DNA from: Terriglobia bacterium
Lineage (GTDB): Bacteria; Acidobacteriota; Terriglobia; JAJPHL01
Length of the DNA: 64,000 bases
Direction of reading: 5' to 3'
Assembly (NCBI GenBank): GCA_021325275.1
Contig: JAJPHL010000021.1
Coordinates: 62,001-126,000, forward strand
The notes beneath the pieces were generated by a model. That model saw only the letters and a list, made by a program, of their open reading frames with translations, was not told where the DNA came from and did not search any database. This document shows positions 34,049 through 42,633 of the stretch, one piece after another; position 1 is the first letter of the stretch, and each line of letters begins with the position of its first letter. The position numbers and the translations under genes were made by a program.

Positions 34049-36499
34049 ATGACCACTCTCTGGCGCGACATTCGCTACGCTCTTCGAGGACTCCTGAAGA
34101 ATCCGGGATTCACGGCCGTCGCCGTGCTGACCATCGGTCTCGGCATCGGGGCCAACACGACGGTCTTCACATGGATGCGCGGGTTGCTGCTGAATCCGCT
34201 GCCGGGCGTGGCCGATCCGGGACGCGTGGTCGTGGTCGAAAACACCGCCGCCAACGGAGAACCGCTCTCGTCCTCCTATCTCGACTATCGCGATTATCGC
34301 GACCATCTGAAATCGTTCGAGCATTTGAGCATCGTGACGCCGGGCGCGTTTGTCGTCGGCGAGGATCGCAACACGGAGCGCGTTTGGGGCGAGGCGGTTT
34401 CCGCCGATTATTTCGACATGATGCGCGTCGCGCCGGAGGCCGGACGTTTTTTCGGGTCCACCGAAAGCGGCGACGCGCAGAACGCCCATCCTGTTGTAGT
34501 GATTAGCCATGACTATTGGCGCACGCGCTTCGACATGCAGCGATCCGCGATCGGCTCGACGATCAAAGTGAATCGCACGCCGCTGACCATCATCGGCGTC
34601 GCGCCCGCGGATTTTCATGGTGCGCAATCAGGACTGCGTTTTGAAATCTGGATGCCCGTGACGATGTACGGCCAACTCACGCACACGGGAACGTGGATGC
34701 TCGATGACCGCAACACGCGCAACTTCTTCATGTGCGCGCGACTCGCGCCCGGCGTGTCGATCGAGCAGGCGCGCGAGGAAACCAAAGGCCTCGCGTTCGT
34801 GATGGCCACCGCCAACGCCGATTCCGACAAAGGTGTCGGCGCGGACGTGCTGCCGGTTTGGAAAGGACACTTCGGCACGCAAGCGATCTTGCTCGCGCCC
34901 GTCGGAATCCTGATGGGCGCGGCCGGTGTGCTGCTTCTGATCGTGTGTGCGAACGTCGCCAACATGATGTTGGCGCGGGCGACTTCCCGACAAAAGGAAT
35001 TTTGCGTCCGGCTCGCATTGGGCGCGAGACCATGGCGATTGATTCGCCAATTGCTCACCGAGTCGCTACTGCTCGCGACCGCCGGTACGGCGGCCGGCGT
35101 GCTGATCGCCAGTTGGCTGATCGGATCGCTGAACTGGATGCTGCCGCACATCAACGCGCCCGCGCTCGTCGAAGCCTCCATCGACTATGCGGTGCTGGGA
35201 TTCAGCGCGCTGCTCGCGGTCGCGGTCGCGCTGCTCGCGGGCGTCGCGCCGGCGGTGAGCGCGTCGCGCGCCAACGTCAACGATGCACTGAAAGAAGGCG
35301 GACGCGGCCAAGCCGCCGGCGCAGGCGCAAACCGTCTCCGTGGATTGCTCGTCGTATCGGAGGTCGCACTGGCGGTAGTGGCACTGGTTGGCGCGGGATT
35401 GTTCATGAAGAGTTTTCAATTGGCCCGCGCGATTCATCCGGGCTTCGATCCGGAAGGCGTGGCCGTGGCGCGCTTCAACTTTTCGAACGAGGGTTACAAC
35501 GCGGCGCGTACCGACGACTTCTGTCGACGTTTGCGCGAGCGCATGGAGCAAACGCCGGGCGTCACAGCGGTGGCTTACGACGACACGCCGCCCATGGGAT
35601 TCTTCGGCGGCAACTGGGAAAACCTCGACGTGGAAGGCTATCAACCGCAGCCGGACGAAAACATGAAGATTCAGCGCGACATGATTTCTCCGGGCTATTT
35701 CGCCTTGATGAAAATCCCTCTGCTCGATGGCCGCGATTTCGATCTGCACGACGACGCCAAGTCGACGAGAGTGGCGATCGTGAATCGCGAGTTCGCGCAG
35801 CGCTTTTTCGCCGGACGCACGCCCATCGGACATAAAGTTCGCGGCTGGGGCCAATGGTTGACGATCGTGGGCGTCGTCGAAACCATGAAGTATCGCAACT
35901 TCACCGAGCAGCCGCGTCCGTTTTTCTACATCCCGATCCGGCAAGAGTTTCGCCCCGAATACGGACTGACATTCAACGTGCGTACAACCGCATCGCTCAC
36001 CGCCACGCTGGCGACTCTGCGGCGCGAAGCGATGGCGATTGATCCGGCGATCTCGATGCACGACACCGAACCGCTCACCGAATACATTTCGGCGGCGCTC
36101 TTCGGCCAACGAGTGGGCGCGCTGCTGCTCAGCGTGTTGGGAAGCATGGCGCTGTTGCTCGCCGCCGTGGGACTCTACAGCGTGATGGCGTATTCCGTAG
36201 CGCAGCGCACGGCGGAAATCGGCATTCGCATGACGTTGGGCGCGCGGCCGGCCGACGTGATGTCGCTGGTGATTCGCCAAGGACTCGGCATGGCCGTCGC
36301 GGGATTGCTCGCCGGAACCGTCATGGCTGCGGCGCTCGCGCGCGTGTTGTCGGCAGCGCTGGTGAACGTGAGCCCCGTGGACCCGACGGTGTATCTCGCG
36401 GCGGCGGTGTTCACCGTGTTGATCGCGCTGGCTTCGGCGGCGCTTCCGGCGTGGCGCGCCTTGCGTGTCGATCCCATGGTCGCGCTGCGGTATCAGTAG
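34049..36499 (+). CDS. ADOP-type FtsX/MacB-like permease
   Basis: This 816-residue membrane protein belongs to the acidobacterial duplicated orphan permease type: two MacB-like periplasmic domains and two FtsX blocks in one chain. The N-terminus TLWRDIRYALRGLLKNPGFT is the family signature. Helix 1 is FTAVAVLTIGLGIGANTTVF, FtsX block 1 lies at about 285-420 and block 2 at about 690-816, ending AWRALRVDPMVALRY. There is no ATPase in the gene or next to it, hence orphan. The role is unknown; mechanotransmission or efflux is inferred from MacB. It is flanked by related inverted repeats, possibly as a mobilised cassette. The ATG at 34049 fits the family start. Confidence 0.9.
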   Translation: MTTLWRDIRYALRGLLKNPGFTAVAVLTIGLGIGANTTVFTWMRGLLLNPLPGVADPGRVVVVENTAANGEPLSSSYLDYRDYRDHLKSFEHLSIVTPGAFVVGEDRNTERVWGEAVSADYFDMMRVAPEAGRFFGSTESGDAQNAHPVVVISHDYWRTRFDMQRSAIGSTIKVNRTPLTIIGVAPADFHGAQSGLRFEIWMPVTMYGQLTHTGTWMLDDRNTRNFFMCARLAPGVSIEQAREETKGLAFVMATANADSDKGVGADVLPVWKGHFGTQAILLAPVGILMGAAGVLLLIVCANVANMMLARATSRQKEFCVRLALGARPWRLIRQLLTESLLLATAGTAAGVLIASWLIGSLNWMLPHINAPALVEASIDYAVLGFSALLAVAVALLAGVAPAVSASRANVNDALKEGGRGQAAGAGANRLRGLLVVSEVALAVVALVGAGLFMKSFQLARAIHPGFDPEGVAVARFNFSNEGYNAARTDDFCRRLRERMEQTPGVTAVAYDDTPPMGFFGGNWENLDVEGYQPQPDENMKIQRDMISPGYFALMKIPLLDGRDFDLHDDAKSTRVAIVNREFAQRFFAGRTPIGHKVRGWGQWLTIVGVVETMKYRNFTEQPRPFFYIPIRQEFRPEYGLTFNVRTTASLTATLATLRREAMAIDPAISMHDTEPLTEYISAALFGQRVGALLLSVLGSMALLLAAVGLYSVMAYSVAQRTAEIGIRMTLGARPADVMSLVIRQGLGMAVAGLLAGTVMAAALARVLSAALVNVSPVDPTVYLAAAVFTVLIALASAALPAWRALRVDPMVALRYQ

Positions 36500-36513
36500 G
36501 TTTTCTCTGCGTC

Positions 36514-36615
36514 AGGTTTTCTCTGCGTCTCTGCGTTCTCTGCGTTAAGAAAACCGCTAGCCCTTTCGCTTACGGTTTTTTCAACGCAGAGAACGCAGAG
36601 ACGCAGAGAAAACCT
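36514..36615. repeat. CTCTGCGT-family inverted repeat, copy 2 (perfect 33-bp arms)
   Basis: Arms at 36514-36546 and 36583-36615 are exact reverse complements over 33 bp. Each contains three CTCTGCGT-like units. A further partial unit at 36499-36513 extends the left arm as a tandem. The 36-bp loop itself has A-run and T-run halves that can pair. It directly follows the ADOP permease stop and precedes the nitronate monooxygenase ATG by 14 nt, so it could terminate one gene and shape the 5' region of the next. Confidence 0.85.
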
Positions 36616-36629
36616 GGGACAATACAATC

Positions 36630-37712
36630 ATGTCCCAGTGGCCGAACCGCCGTCTGCTCGATCTCCTGCACATTGACATTCCGATCATTCAAGCGCCCAT
36701 GGCCGGATCCGACTCCGTGGCGCTGGCGCGTGCCGTGTCGTCGGTAGGAGCGCTGGGATCGCTTGGGTGCGCGCTGCTCACGCCCGAGAAGGTTCGCGAG
36801 AGCGCACACGCCCTACGCGACGGCGCGCGGCCGTTCAATCTAAACTTTTTCTGCCACACGCTCTCGACGCCCGGTGCCGCGGCCATCGAAAAATGGAAAG
36901 ACATTCTGCGGCCACACTACGAACGGTGGTCGCTCGATATTGACGCCGTTCCCGAGGCGCGCCTGCGAATGCCGTTCGACGAAGCGATTTGCTCGGCGGT
37001 GGAAGAAATCGCGCCGCCGATCGTGAGTTTTCATTTCGGCCTGCCGGACGCGCCGCTCGTCGACCGCTTGAAAAAGCGCGGAATAAAAATTCTCTCTTCA
37101 GCCACGAGCGTGCGCGAGGCGAAGTATCTCGAGTCGCGCGGCTGCGACGCGATTATCGCGCAAGGCGTGGAAGCGGGCGGACATCGCGGCATGTTCATGG
37201 AGTCGACTATCGCCACGCAAACCGGATTGTTCGCGCTGCTGCCGCAAGTCGCCGACGCCGTGTCGGTTCCGGTGATTGCCGCCGGAGGCATCGCCGACGC
37301 GCGCGGCGTGGCGGCCGCGTTTCTGCTGGGAGCTTCCGCCGTGCAGATCGGCACGGCGTATTTGCGCTGTCCGGAAGCCAACACGTCGCCGTTGTATCGC
37401 GCGGCGTTGGCGCAGGCTGCGGACAACAGCACCGCGTTAACCAATATGTTCAGCGGACGCCCCGCGCGCGCCATCATGAATCGCTATCTCGAGGAGTCAG
37501 GACCCATGTCCGATGCCGCGCCGCCGTTTCCCCACGCCGCGACGTTGATCGCGCCGTTGCGTTCTGCGTCGGAGAAATCAGGATCGCCCGACTACATGCA
37601 GTTGTGGAGCGGCCAAGCGGCGGCGCTGGCAAAGTCGATGCCGGCGGCGGATTTCACGCGCGAACTCGCGGCGGAAGCGCTGCGTTTGTGGAGCGAGCGG
37701 CCGCGCGCGTAA
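36630..37712 (+). CDS. nitronate monooxygenase (2-nitropropane dioxygenase family)
   Basis: This 360-residue TIM-barrel flavoenzyme would oxidise nitronates such as propionate-3-nitronate with FMN and O2. The class-I motifs are visible: IPIIQAPMAGSDS at the N-terminus, the catalytic-histidine segment AQGVEAGGHRGMF, the FMN-phosphate loops AAGGIADARGVAAAFLLGAS and VQIGTAYLRCPEA, and TNMFSGRPARAIMN. The length is typical and there is no signal peptide. The upstream repeat ends 14 nt before the ATG; GACAAT (36618-36623) is a possible -10 box with a 6-nt leader. Confidence 0.9.
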   Translation: MSQWPNRRLLDLLHIDIPIIQAPMAGSDSVALARAVSSVGALGSLGCALLTPEKVRESAHALRDGARPFNLNFFCHTLSTPGAAAIEKWKDILRPHYERWSLDIDAVPEARLRMPFDEAICSAVEEIAPPIVSFHFGLPDAPLVDRLKKRGIKILSSATSVREAKYLESRGCDAIIAQGVEAGGHRGMFMESTIATQTGLFALLPQVADAVSVPVIAAGGIADARGVAAAFLLGASAVQIGTAYLRCPEANTSPLYRAALAQAADNSTALTNMFSGRPARAIMNRYLEESGPMSDAAPPFPHAATLIAPLRSASEKSGSPDYMQLWSGQAAALAKSMPAADFTRELAAEALRLWSERPRA

Positions 37713-37754
37713 CACACGCGCGCTTGCGAACAGAGCGTCCGCAGATTTTTGTGC

Positions 37755-37760
37755 TACCAT
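37755..37760 (+). promoter_or_regulatory. putative extended -10 box of the YtxH-like gene
   Basis: TACCAT preceded by TGC ends 16 nt before the ATG at 37777. A GGAGG ribosome site (37767-37771) lies between, so it would give a short leader with a normal ribosome site. Confidence 0.35.
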
Positions 37761-37776
37761 TCCCTTGGAGGTCCTT

Positions 37777-38079
37777 ATGGCAGACGAAGGTGGTGGCGGT
37801 AAATTCGCCTATTTTCTCGCCGGACTCGGCATCGGATCGCTGGTGGGAATCCTGTTTGCGCCGCGCGCCGGTGAAGAGACTCGCGAAATGCTCGGTCAGC
37901 GCTACGACGAAGGACGCGATCAGATCCTCCGCCGCGGCCGCGAAGTGCGCGAACAAGCCGAGGATTACGTGGACCGCGGACGCCGCGCCGTCAGCCGGAC
38001 CCGGGACAATCTGCAATCGGCCGTCGACGCTGGAAAACAAGCGTATCGCGAAGCGGCACGCTCCGACGCCGCCGATTAA
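37777..38079 (+). CDS. YtxH-domain small membrane-anchored protein
   Basis: This 100-residue protein has one hydrophobic segment (FAYFLAGLGIGSLVGILFAP) ending in the YtxH hallmark APRAGEETRE. A long charged amphipathic helix follows (RRGREVREQAEDYVDRGRRA). Such proteins are linked to envelope or general stress but have no defined biochemical role. The ATG at 37777 has GGAGG at the right distance. It is followed 24 nt later by a DUF948-like gene, a common partnership of small envelope proteins. Confidence 0.85.
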   Translation: MADEGGGGKFAYFLAGLGIGSLVGILFAPRAGEETREMLGQRYDEGRDQILRRGREVREQAEDYVDRGRRAVSRTRDNLQSAVDAGKQAYREAARSDAAD

Positions 38080-38103
38080 GCGCGCAGGAAACAGGTACAA
38101 ACG

Positions 38104-38643
38104 TTGAGCGCCAGCTTCGAGAATTGGTTTATCGTCTTCGTCGTCGTGATGACCCTGGCACTGCTCGGGCAAACGTTGATCCTCGCCCTGATGTTCCTGG
38201 CGATTCGCAAGACGATGGAGCGAATGGCCGAGATGCAGACGCGCATCGACAGCATCCTCGAGCGCGACGTGCTCCCGTTGCTCGGCGAAACACGGTCGCT
38301 CGTCGCCGACGGACGCAAGACGGTCGCCACGCTGCAAGGCACGTCCGAAGAAATCGCGCAATTCGCGCACACACAAACCGGCCGCCTTGATGGACTCTTC
38401 AGCGAAGCCGTGGAGCGCGCCCGTCTGCAATTGCTGCGCGCCGACGACATCTTTACGCAAGCGCTGGCCCGCATGGAAATCACCGCCGAGGAAGTCCACA
38501 AGACCGTGAGCCAACCGCTGCGCGAGATCCAAGCGGTCCTGGCGGGTGTTCGTACGGCGTTCGAGTTTCTCGGCGGACGACGCCGCAGCGCGCCCAAAGG
38601 CCCGGTGGATCGATCGACCCAAGACGAGGAAATGTTTATTTAG
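38104..38643 (+). CDS. DUF948-like membrane-anchored coiled-coil protein
   Basis: This 179-residue protein has an N-terminal membrane helix (VFVVVMTLALLGQTLILALMF) and then a helical, probably coiled-coil tail (TMERMAEMQTRIDSILERDV, TVATLQGTSEEIAQFAHTQT), as in DUF948 proteins. The start is a TTG at 38104 supported by AGGAAACAGG about 8 nt upstream; no ATG lies nearby in frame. It is paired with the YtxH gene. Function is unknown; a structural envelope role is inference. Confidence 0.75.
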   Translation: MSASFENWFIVFVVVMTLALLGQTLILALMFLAIRKTMERMAEMQTRIDSILERDVLPLLGETRSLVADGRKTVATLQGTSEEIAQFAHTQTGRLDGLFSEAVERARLQLLRADDIFTQALARMEITAEEVHKTVSQPLREIQAVLAGVRTAFEFLGGRRRSAPKGPVDRSTQDEEMFI

Positions 38644-38698
38644 GTTAAGCCTTGTCTCTGTTCGTTTGTGCTCTTCCCAGCGTCATTCCCTTACATGT

Positions 38699-38704
38699 TA
38701 TACT
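38699..38704 (+). promoter_or_regulatory. extended -10 box (TGtTATACT) of the large TPR gene
   Basis: TATACT preceded by TGT ends 8 nt before the ATG at 38713. There is no room for a ribosome site, so a leaderless or near-leaderless mRNA is suggested. Confidence 0.5.
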
Positions 38705-38712
38705 GACCCCAA

Positions 38713-40839
38713 ATGAGTAAGAAGAGCCTTGATTGCTCACACTGGGCGGTTTTGCTTCTCGCCGCGTTCCCGATGGCGGCTTTTGCAACCGCACCTTTTC
38801 AATCTCCGGCGAAACCCGGCGCCGGTTCACAACAAAGTGATGCGGCGACCGTTACGCCGAATCGCGGACAAGCTTATTATCACTATTCGCTCGGACATAT
38901 GTACTTCGAACTGGCGCAAGCTTACCAACGCCAGGATTACATCACGCGCGCAATCGAACACCTGCGGCAAGCGATCAAATACGATCCCAGTTCCGCATTC
39001 GTGAACGTGGAATTGGCCGAGATGTACGCGCAAACCGGACGCATTACCGAAGCGGTGAGCGAAGCCGAGGATATTCTGAAGCGCTTCCCCGGAAATCTCG
39101 ACGCCCGGCGCTTGTTGGGACGCATCTACGTGCGCAGTTTGGGCGGAGAAAACGGCCAAGGTGTCCGGCGCTCGTCGCAATCCGACTTGCTGAAGAAGGC
39201 TACCGATCAGTTTGAGAAAATCACGCAGGGCGATCCCAAGGATGTGGATTCGCTGCTGACGTTGGCGCGCTTGTATCGTCTGGACAACGAATCGTTGAAG
39301 GCCGAAGGCGCGTTCAAGAAGGCCGTGGAGGCCGATCCCGATAACGACGAGGCGCTGGTATCGCTCGCGCAGTTCTACGGTGAGAGCGGCAAGACGCAGG
39401 AAGCCGCCAAGCTGCTGGAAAAAGCGAGCTCGCACAATCAGAATCCCCGCTTGCTGGCGATGCTCGGTGAAACGTACGAGAAAAATCACGAGTACGACAA
39501 GGCCGCCGAGGTGTTCCGCCGCGCGCTGGAGCAGGATAAAGAAGATCCCGACTTGTTGCGCTCGCTCGGCTCGAATCTTCTCGCCGGCGAGCATCTGGAC
39601 GAAGCGCTGAAGATTTTCCAGGACGTGATCAAGGCCGATCCGCAGGACGCCAACGCGTATTTCCGCCTCGGCCAGATTTATCGCCAGAAGCACCAGCTCG
39701 CCAAGGCGCGCGACAGTTTCCGCAAGGCCCAGGCGCTCGCTCCCGATAGCCTGGAAATCACCTACAACCTGGCGAAGGTCGAGGAAATGGACGGCGCGCC
39801 GGAAGAAGCAATCCGGTTGATGAAAAAATTGCTCGACGACACCGCGAAACCCGACGGCGTGAGCTACACGGAGCCGGAAAAAGCGAATCGCGCCGCGTTT
39901 CTCGAAGAGTTGGGCTTGCTGTACCGCAATCTGGAGCGCTATTCGGAATCCGAGCAGGCGTTCCGCCAGATGATGGTGATGGATCCCGAGAACGCTTCGC
40001 GCGTGGAGATCCAGATCATCGACGTGTTGCGGCAATCGCGCGAGTATCAGAAGGCCCGCGCGGAAGCCGACGCCGCGGTGAAAAAATATCCCGACGATCG
40101 CTCCTTGCGCGTATCGCGCGCGTTGTTGACGGCCGACATGGGCAGCGTGGATTCCAGCGTGAAAGAGCTGAAGGACATGCTGCAAGCGAAGGGGTCGGGC
40201 GACGCCGAAAAGGATGACGAAGAGAAGCGCGAGGTTTACATCAACCTCACGCAAATCTACGAGCACGCCAAGCGCTACGACGAAGCGATCGACGCGATTC
40301 AACACGCCGAAAAACTTTCCAAGGGCAAAGAACAGAAGGAAATCGTCTATTACCTTTGGGGCGGAATTTACGAGCGCGACAAGAAAGTGGAGCAGGCCGA
40401 AAAACTCTTCCGCCAGGCGCTGGAGCAGAATCCCGACAGCTCGATGACTCTGAACTATTGGGGCTACATGCTCGCCGACAACAACGTGCGTCTCGACGAA
40501 GCGGTCAAGCTCATCAACAAGGCGCTGGAACTGGACCCGCAAAACGGCGCCTACATGGACTCGCTCGGCTGGGCGTACTTCAAGCAGAAACGCTACGATC
40601 TCGCCGAACAATATTTGCTGAAGGCCGCGCAGCGGTCGTTGCGCGACGCCACCATCAAGACGCATCTCGCCGATTTGTACTTCAGCACGAATCGCACGCG
40701 CGAAGCCGTGAACAAATGGCAAGAAGCGCTGGCGGAATGGAAAAACACTCTGCCGGGTGACACCGATCCCTTGGACGTCGCGGAGGTTCAGAAAAAACTG
40801 GAAGCCGCGCGCACAAAACTCGCCAAAGAAGGCAAGTAG
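38713..40839 (+). CDS. large exported TPR protein
   Basis: This 708-residue protein has a signal peptide (WAVLLLAAFPMAAFATA) and then nearly continuous tetratricopeptide repeats, about 14-16 of them. Examples are ITRAIEHLRQAIKYDPSSAF, YDKAAEVFRRALEQDKEDPD, LDEALKIFQDVIKADPQDAN and VEQAEKLFRQALEQNPDSSM. The layout resembles BepA/PEP-CTERM-type TPR scaffolds but no enzymatic domain is attached. It probably organises an envelope complex. It is expressed from its own near-leaderless promoter, downstream of the YtxH/DUF948 pair. Confidence 0.88.
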   Translation: MSKKSLDCSHWAVLLLAAFPMAAFATAPFQSPAKPGAGSQQSDAATVTPNRGQAYYHYSLGHMYFELAQAYQRQDYITRAIEHLRQAIKYDPSSAFVNVELAEMYAQTGRITEAVSEAEDILKRFPGNLDARRLLGRIYVRSLGGENGQGVRRSSQSDLLKKATDQFEKITQGDPKDVDSLLTLARLYRLDNESLKAEGAFKKAVEADPDNDEALVSLAQFYGESGKTQEAAKLLEKASSHNQNPRLLAMLGETYEKNHEYDKAAEVFRRALEQDKEDPDLLRSLGSNLLAGEHLDEALKIFQDVIKADPQDANAYFRLGQIYRQKHQLAKARDSFRKAQALAPDSLEITYNLAKVEEMDGAPEEAIRLMKKLLDDTAKPDGVSYTEPEKANRAAFLEELGLLYRNLERYSESEQAFRQMMVMDPENASRVEIQIIDVLRQSREYQKARAEADAAVKKYPDDRSLRVSRALLTADMGSVDSSVKELKDMLQAKGSGDAEKDDEEKREVYINLTQIYEHAKRYDEAIDAIQHAEKLSKGKEQKEIVYYLWGGIYERDKKVEQAEKLFRQALEQNPDSSMTLNYWGYMLADNNVRLDEAVKLINKALELDPQNGAYMDSLGWAYFKQKRYDLAEQYLLKAAQRSLRDATIKTHLADLYFSTNRTREAVNKWQEALAEWKNTLPGDTDPLDVAEVQKKLEAARTKLAKEGK

Positions 40840-40914
40840 TAGTACTCCGGAGCGGTCACGGCTCGCTTAAGGTGCGGCCCGGATCGAGCACGTCAGTGCG
40901 TTTGATGCGCGTGC

Positions 40915-40920
40915 TATACT
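40915..40920 (+). promoter_or_regulatory. extended -10 box (TGcTATACT) of the GT-C-like gene
   Basis: TATACT preceded by TGC ends 9 nt before the ATG at 40930. This is the same motif and nearly the same spacing as at the kinase and TPR genes. Confidence 0.5.
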
Positions 40921-40929
40921 GACGCCCAG

Positions 40930-42633
40930 ATGAGCCACTTCGCCGGCGTGCTGCGCGGCATCGTTGAAATCGCTTACCAGCGCGATCTGAATCGCTTCGA
41001 AATCTGGGCTTTCATCCTGTTGTTTCCCATCGCTGCCGCAGCGGCTCGGTTTAATCCCGGCTTCGTACGCCGCGTACGCCAACGGTGGAATCCGCCGTCG
41101 GGAATGCGTGCTGCATTGACGATCGCCGCGCTGGCGATCGCGGCGCGCGCGCTGCTGCTGATTGTCGATCCCATCCCCACGCCGCACGTCACCGACGAAT
41201 TCAGTTTTCTTTTGCAGGCCGACACGTTTTGGCACGGCCGCCTGTCGAATCCCACGCCCACCGACTGGCATAATTTCGAAAGCATTCATGTTTTTTTCAC
41301 GCCCACTTACGCGTCGATGTATTTCCCCATGCAGGGCTTGATTCTCGCCCTGGGCGAGTTTTTCGGGAGCGCCTGGATCGGCGTTTTGCTTTCCAGCGGC
41401 GTGATGTGCGGCGCCATCGTGTGGATGCTGGAAGGATGGATGCCGTCGCGTTGGGCGTTCTTCGGCGGATTGCTGGCCGTCGCGCGGTTCGCACTTTTCT
41501 CCTATTGGATCGACGGATACTACGGAGGATTTCATTCCGCCATCGGCGGCGCGTTGGTTCTCGGCGCGTGGCCGCGCCTGAATCGCAAAATATCGGTGGC
41601 GCACGCCGCCGCGATGGGCGTGGGTCTCGCGATTCTCGCTTGGGGCCGCCCGTACGAAGGTCTCTTGTTGTGCGCGCCCGTCGCCGTGGGGATGTTTTTC
41701 TTTTCTCGCCGCCCAGCGCTGCGCCCGCAAGTGTTTGTTCCCATCGCCGCGATCGTGGTGATCGCCGCGCTCGCGCTAGGATTTTATTGTTCCAGCGTCA
41801 CGGGAAGTTTTTGGAAAGCGCCGTATCAAGTGAATCGCCAGCAGTACGGCTGGCCGCAAACGATTTTGTTCACCGCGGCCCCGCAACCGCCGCCGTTTCG
41901 CAATCCTGAGATGCAGCACTACTTCGAGTGGGAATCCAGCTTTCACGCGCAGGCCGATTCCAGTGCGGTGTTTTTCGTGATGCTGCTGAAGTACACCACC
42001 TTGTGGGCGTTTTATGTGGGCCCCGCGTTGACTCCCGCGTTGCTCTTCGCACTTTTCGCATGGCGCGACCGCCGCATCCGTCCACTGATCGCGCCGGCCG
42101 CCGTGTTGCTCGCGGGACTCGCGCTCAGTCAAACGGTGGTTCCGCATTACGCCGCGCCCGCGACCGCGGCGATCGTCGCGCTGCTGGTCCAAGGATTCCG
42201 CCACATGCGCTTCGCGCGCCTGAGCATCGGTCCGGCGCTCGTGGCCGCCGTGGTGCTGACGATGTTCGCGACCATCGCCGTGCGCGCGGCCGGCGGTCCC
42301 GGCGCGAACGGCGACAACAGTAGTTGGTGCTGCGTTCCTCCGGCGCGCCATCCCACCCGCGACGATATCGCGCGCGACTTGAAGAAGCTCGGCGGCAATC
42401 ACATTGTTTTTGTGCGCTACACGCCGGCGCATTTCGTTCACGATGAATGGGTCTACAACGACGCCGACATCGCGAGCGCGCGCGTGGTTTGGTCGCGCGT
42501 GCTGACCAAAGAGGAGAATCGTACGATGGTGGCGCACTATCCCGGCCGGCGCGTCTGGCAATTCGAGCCTGACGCTCAGCCGCCCGTGCTTCGCGAGATC
42601 ATCAATCCGAATCCCGCACCCGCCCAGCCGTGA
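40930..42633 (+). CDS. polytopic GT-C-like membrane protein
   Basis: This 567-residue protein has about 11-12 hydrophobic helices. After helix 2 it has an acidic loop (PTPHVTDEFSFLLQADTFWH) in the position where PMT/ArnT-type GT-C glycosyltransferases carry their catalytic acidic residues. The C-terminal 120 residues are a soluble extracytoplasmic domain with an unusual WCC pair (SSWCCVPPARHPTR). Transfer of a lipid-linked sugar is inferred, not shown. The stop overlaps the start of the TMTC-like gene, so the two are translated together and may form a glycosylation unit. Confidence 0.72.
   Translation: MSHFAGVLRGIVEIAYQRDLNRFEIWAFILLFPIAAAAARFNPGFVRRVRQRWNPPSGMRAALTIAALAIAARALLLIVDPIPTPHVTDEFSFLLQADTFWHGRLSNPTPTDWHNFESIHVFFTPTYASMYFPMQGLILALGEFFGSAWIGVLLSSGVMCGAIVWMLEGWMPSRWAFFGGLLAVARFALFSYWIDGYYGGFHSAIGGALVLGAWPRLNRKISVAHAAAMGVGLAILAWGRPYEGLLLCAPVAVGMFFFSRRPALRPQVFVPIAAIVVIAALALGFYCSSVTGSFWKAPYQVNRQQYGWPQTILFTAAPQPPPFRNPEMQHYFEWESSFHAQADSSAVFFVMLLKYTTLWAFYVGPALTPALLFALFAWRDRRIRPLIAPAAVLLAGLALSQTVVPHYAAPATAAIVALLVQGFRHMRFARLSIGPALVAAVVLTMFATIAVRAAGGPGANGDNSSWCCVPPARHPTRDDIARDLKKLGGNHIVFVRYTPAHFVHDEWVYNDADIASARVVWSRVLTKEENRTMVAHYPGRRVWQFEPDAQPPVLREIINPNPAPAQP

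Noticed and set aside
36989-38107. 372-codon plus-strand frame overlapping nitronate monooxygenase and the YtxH-like gene
   Set aside because: It is a shifted frame without family motifs; the two real genes have intact motifs and ribosome sites.
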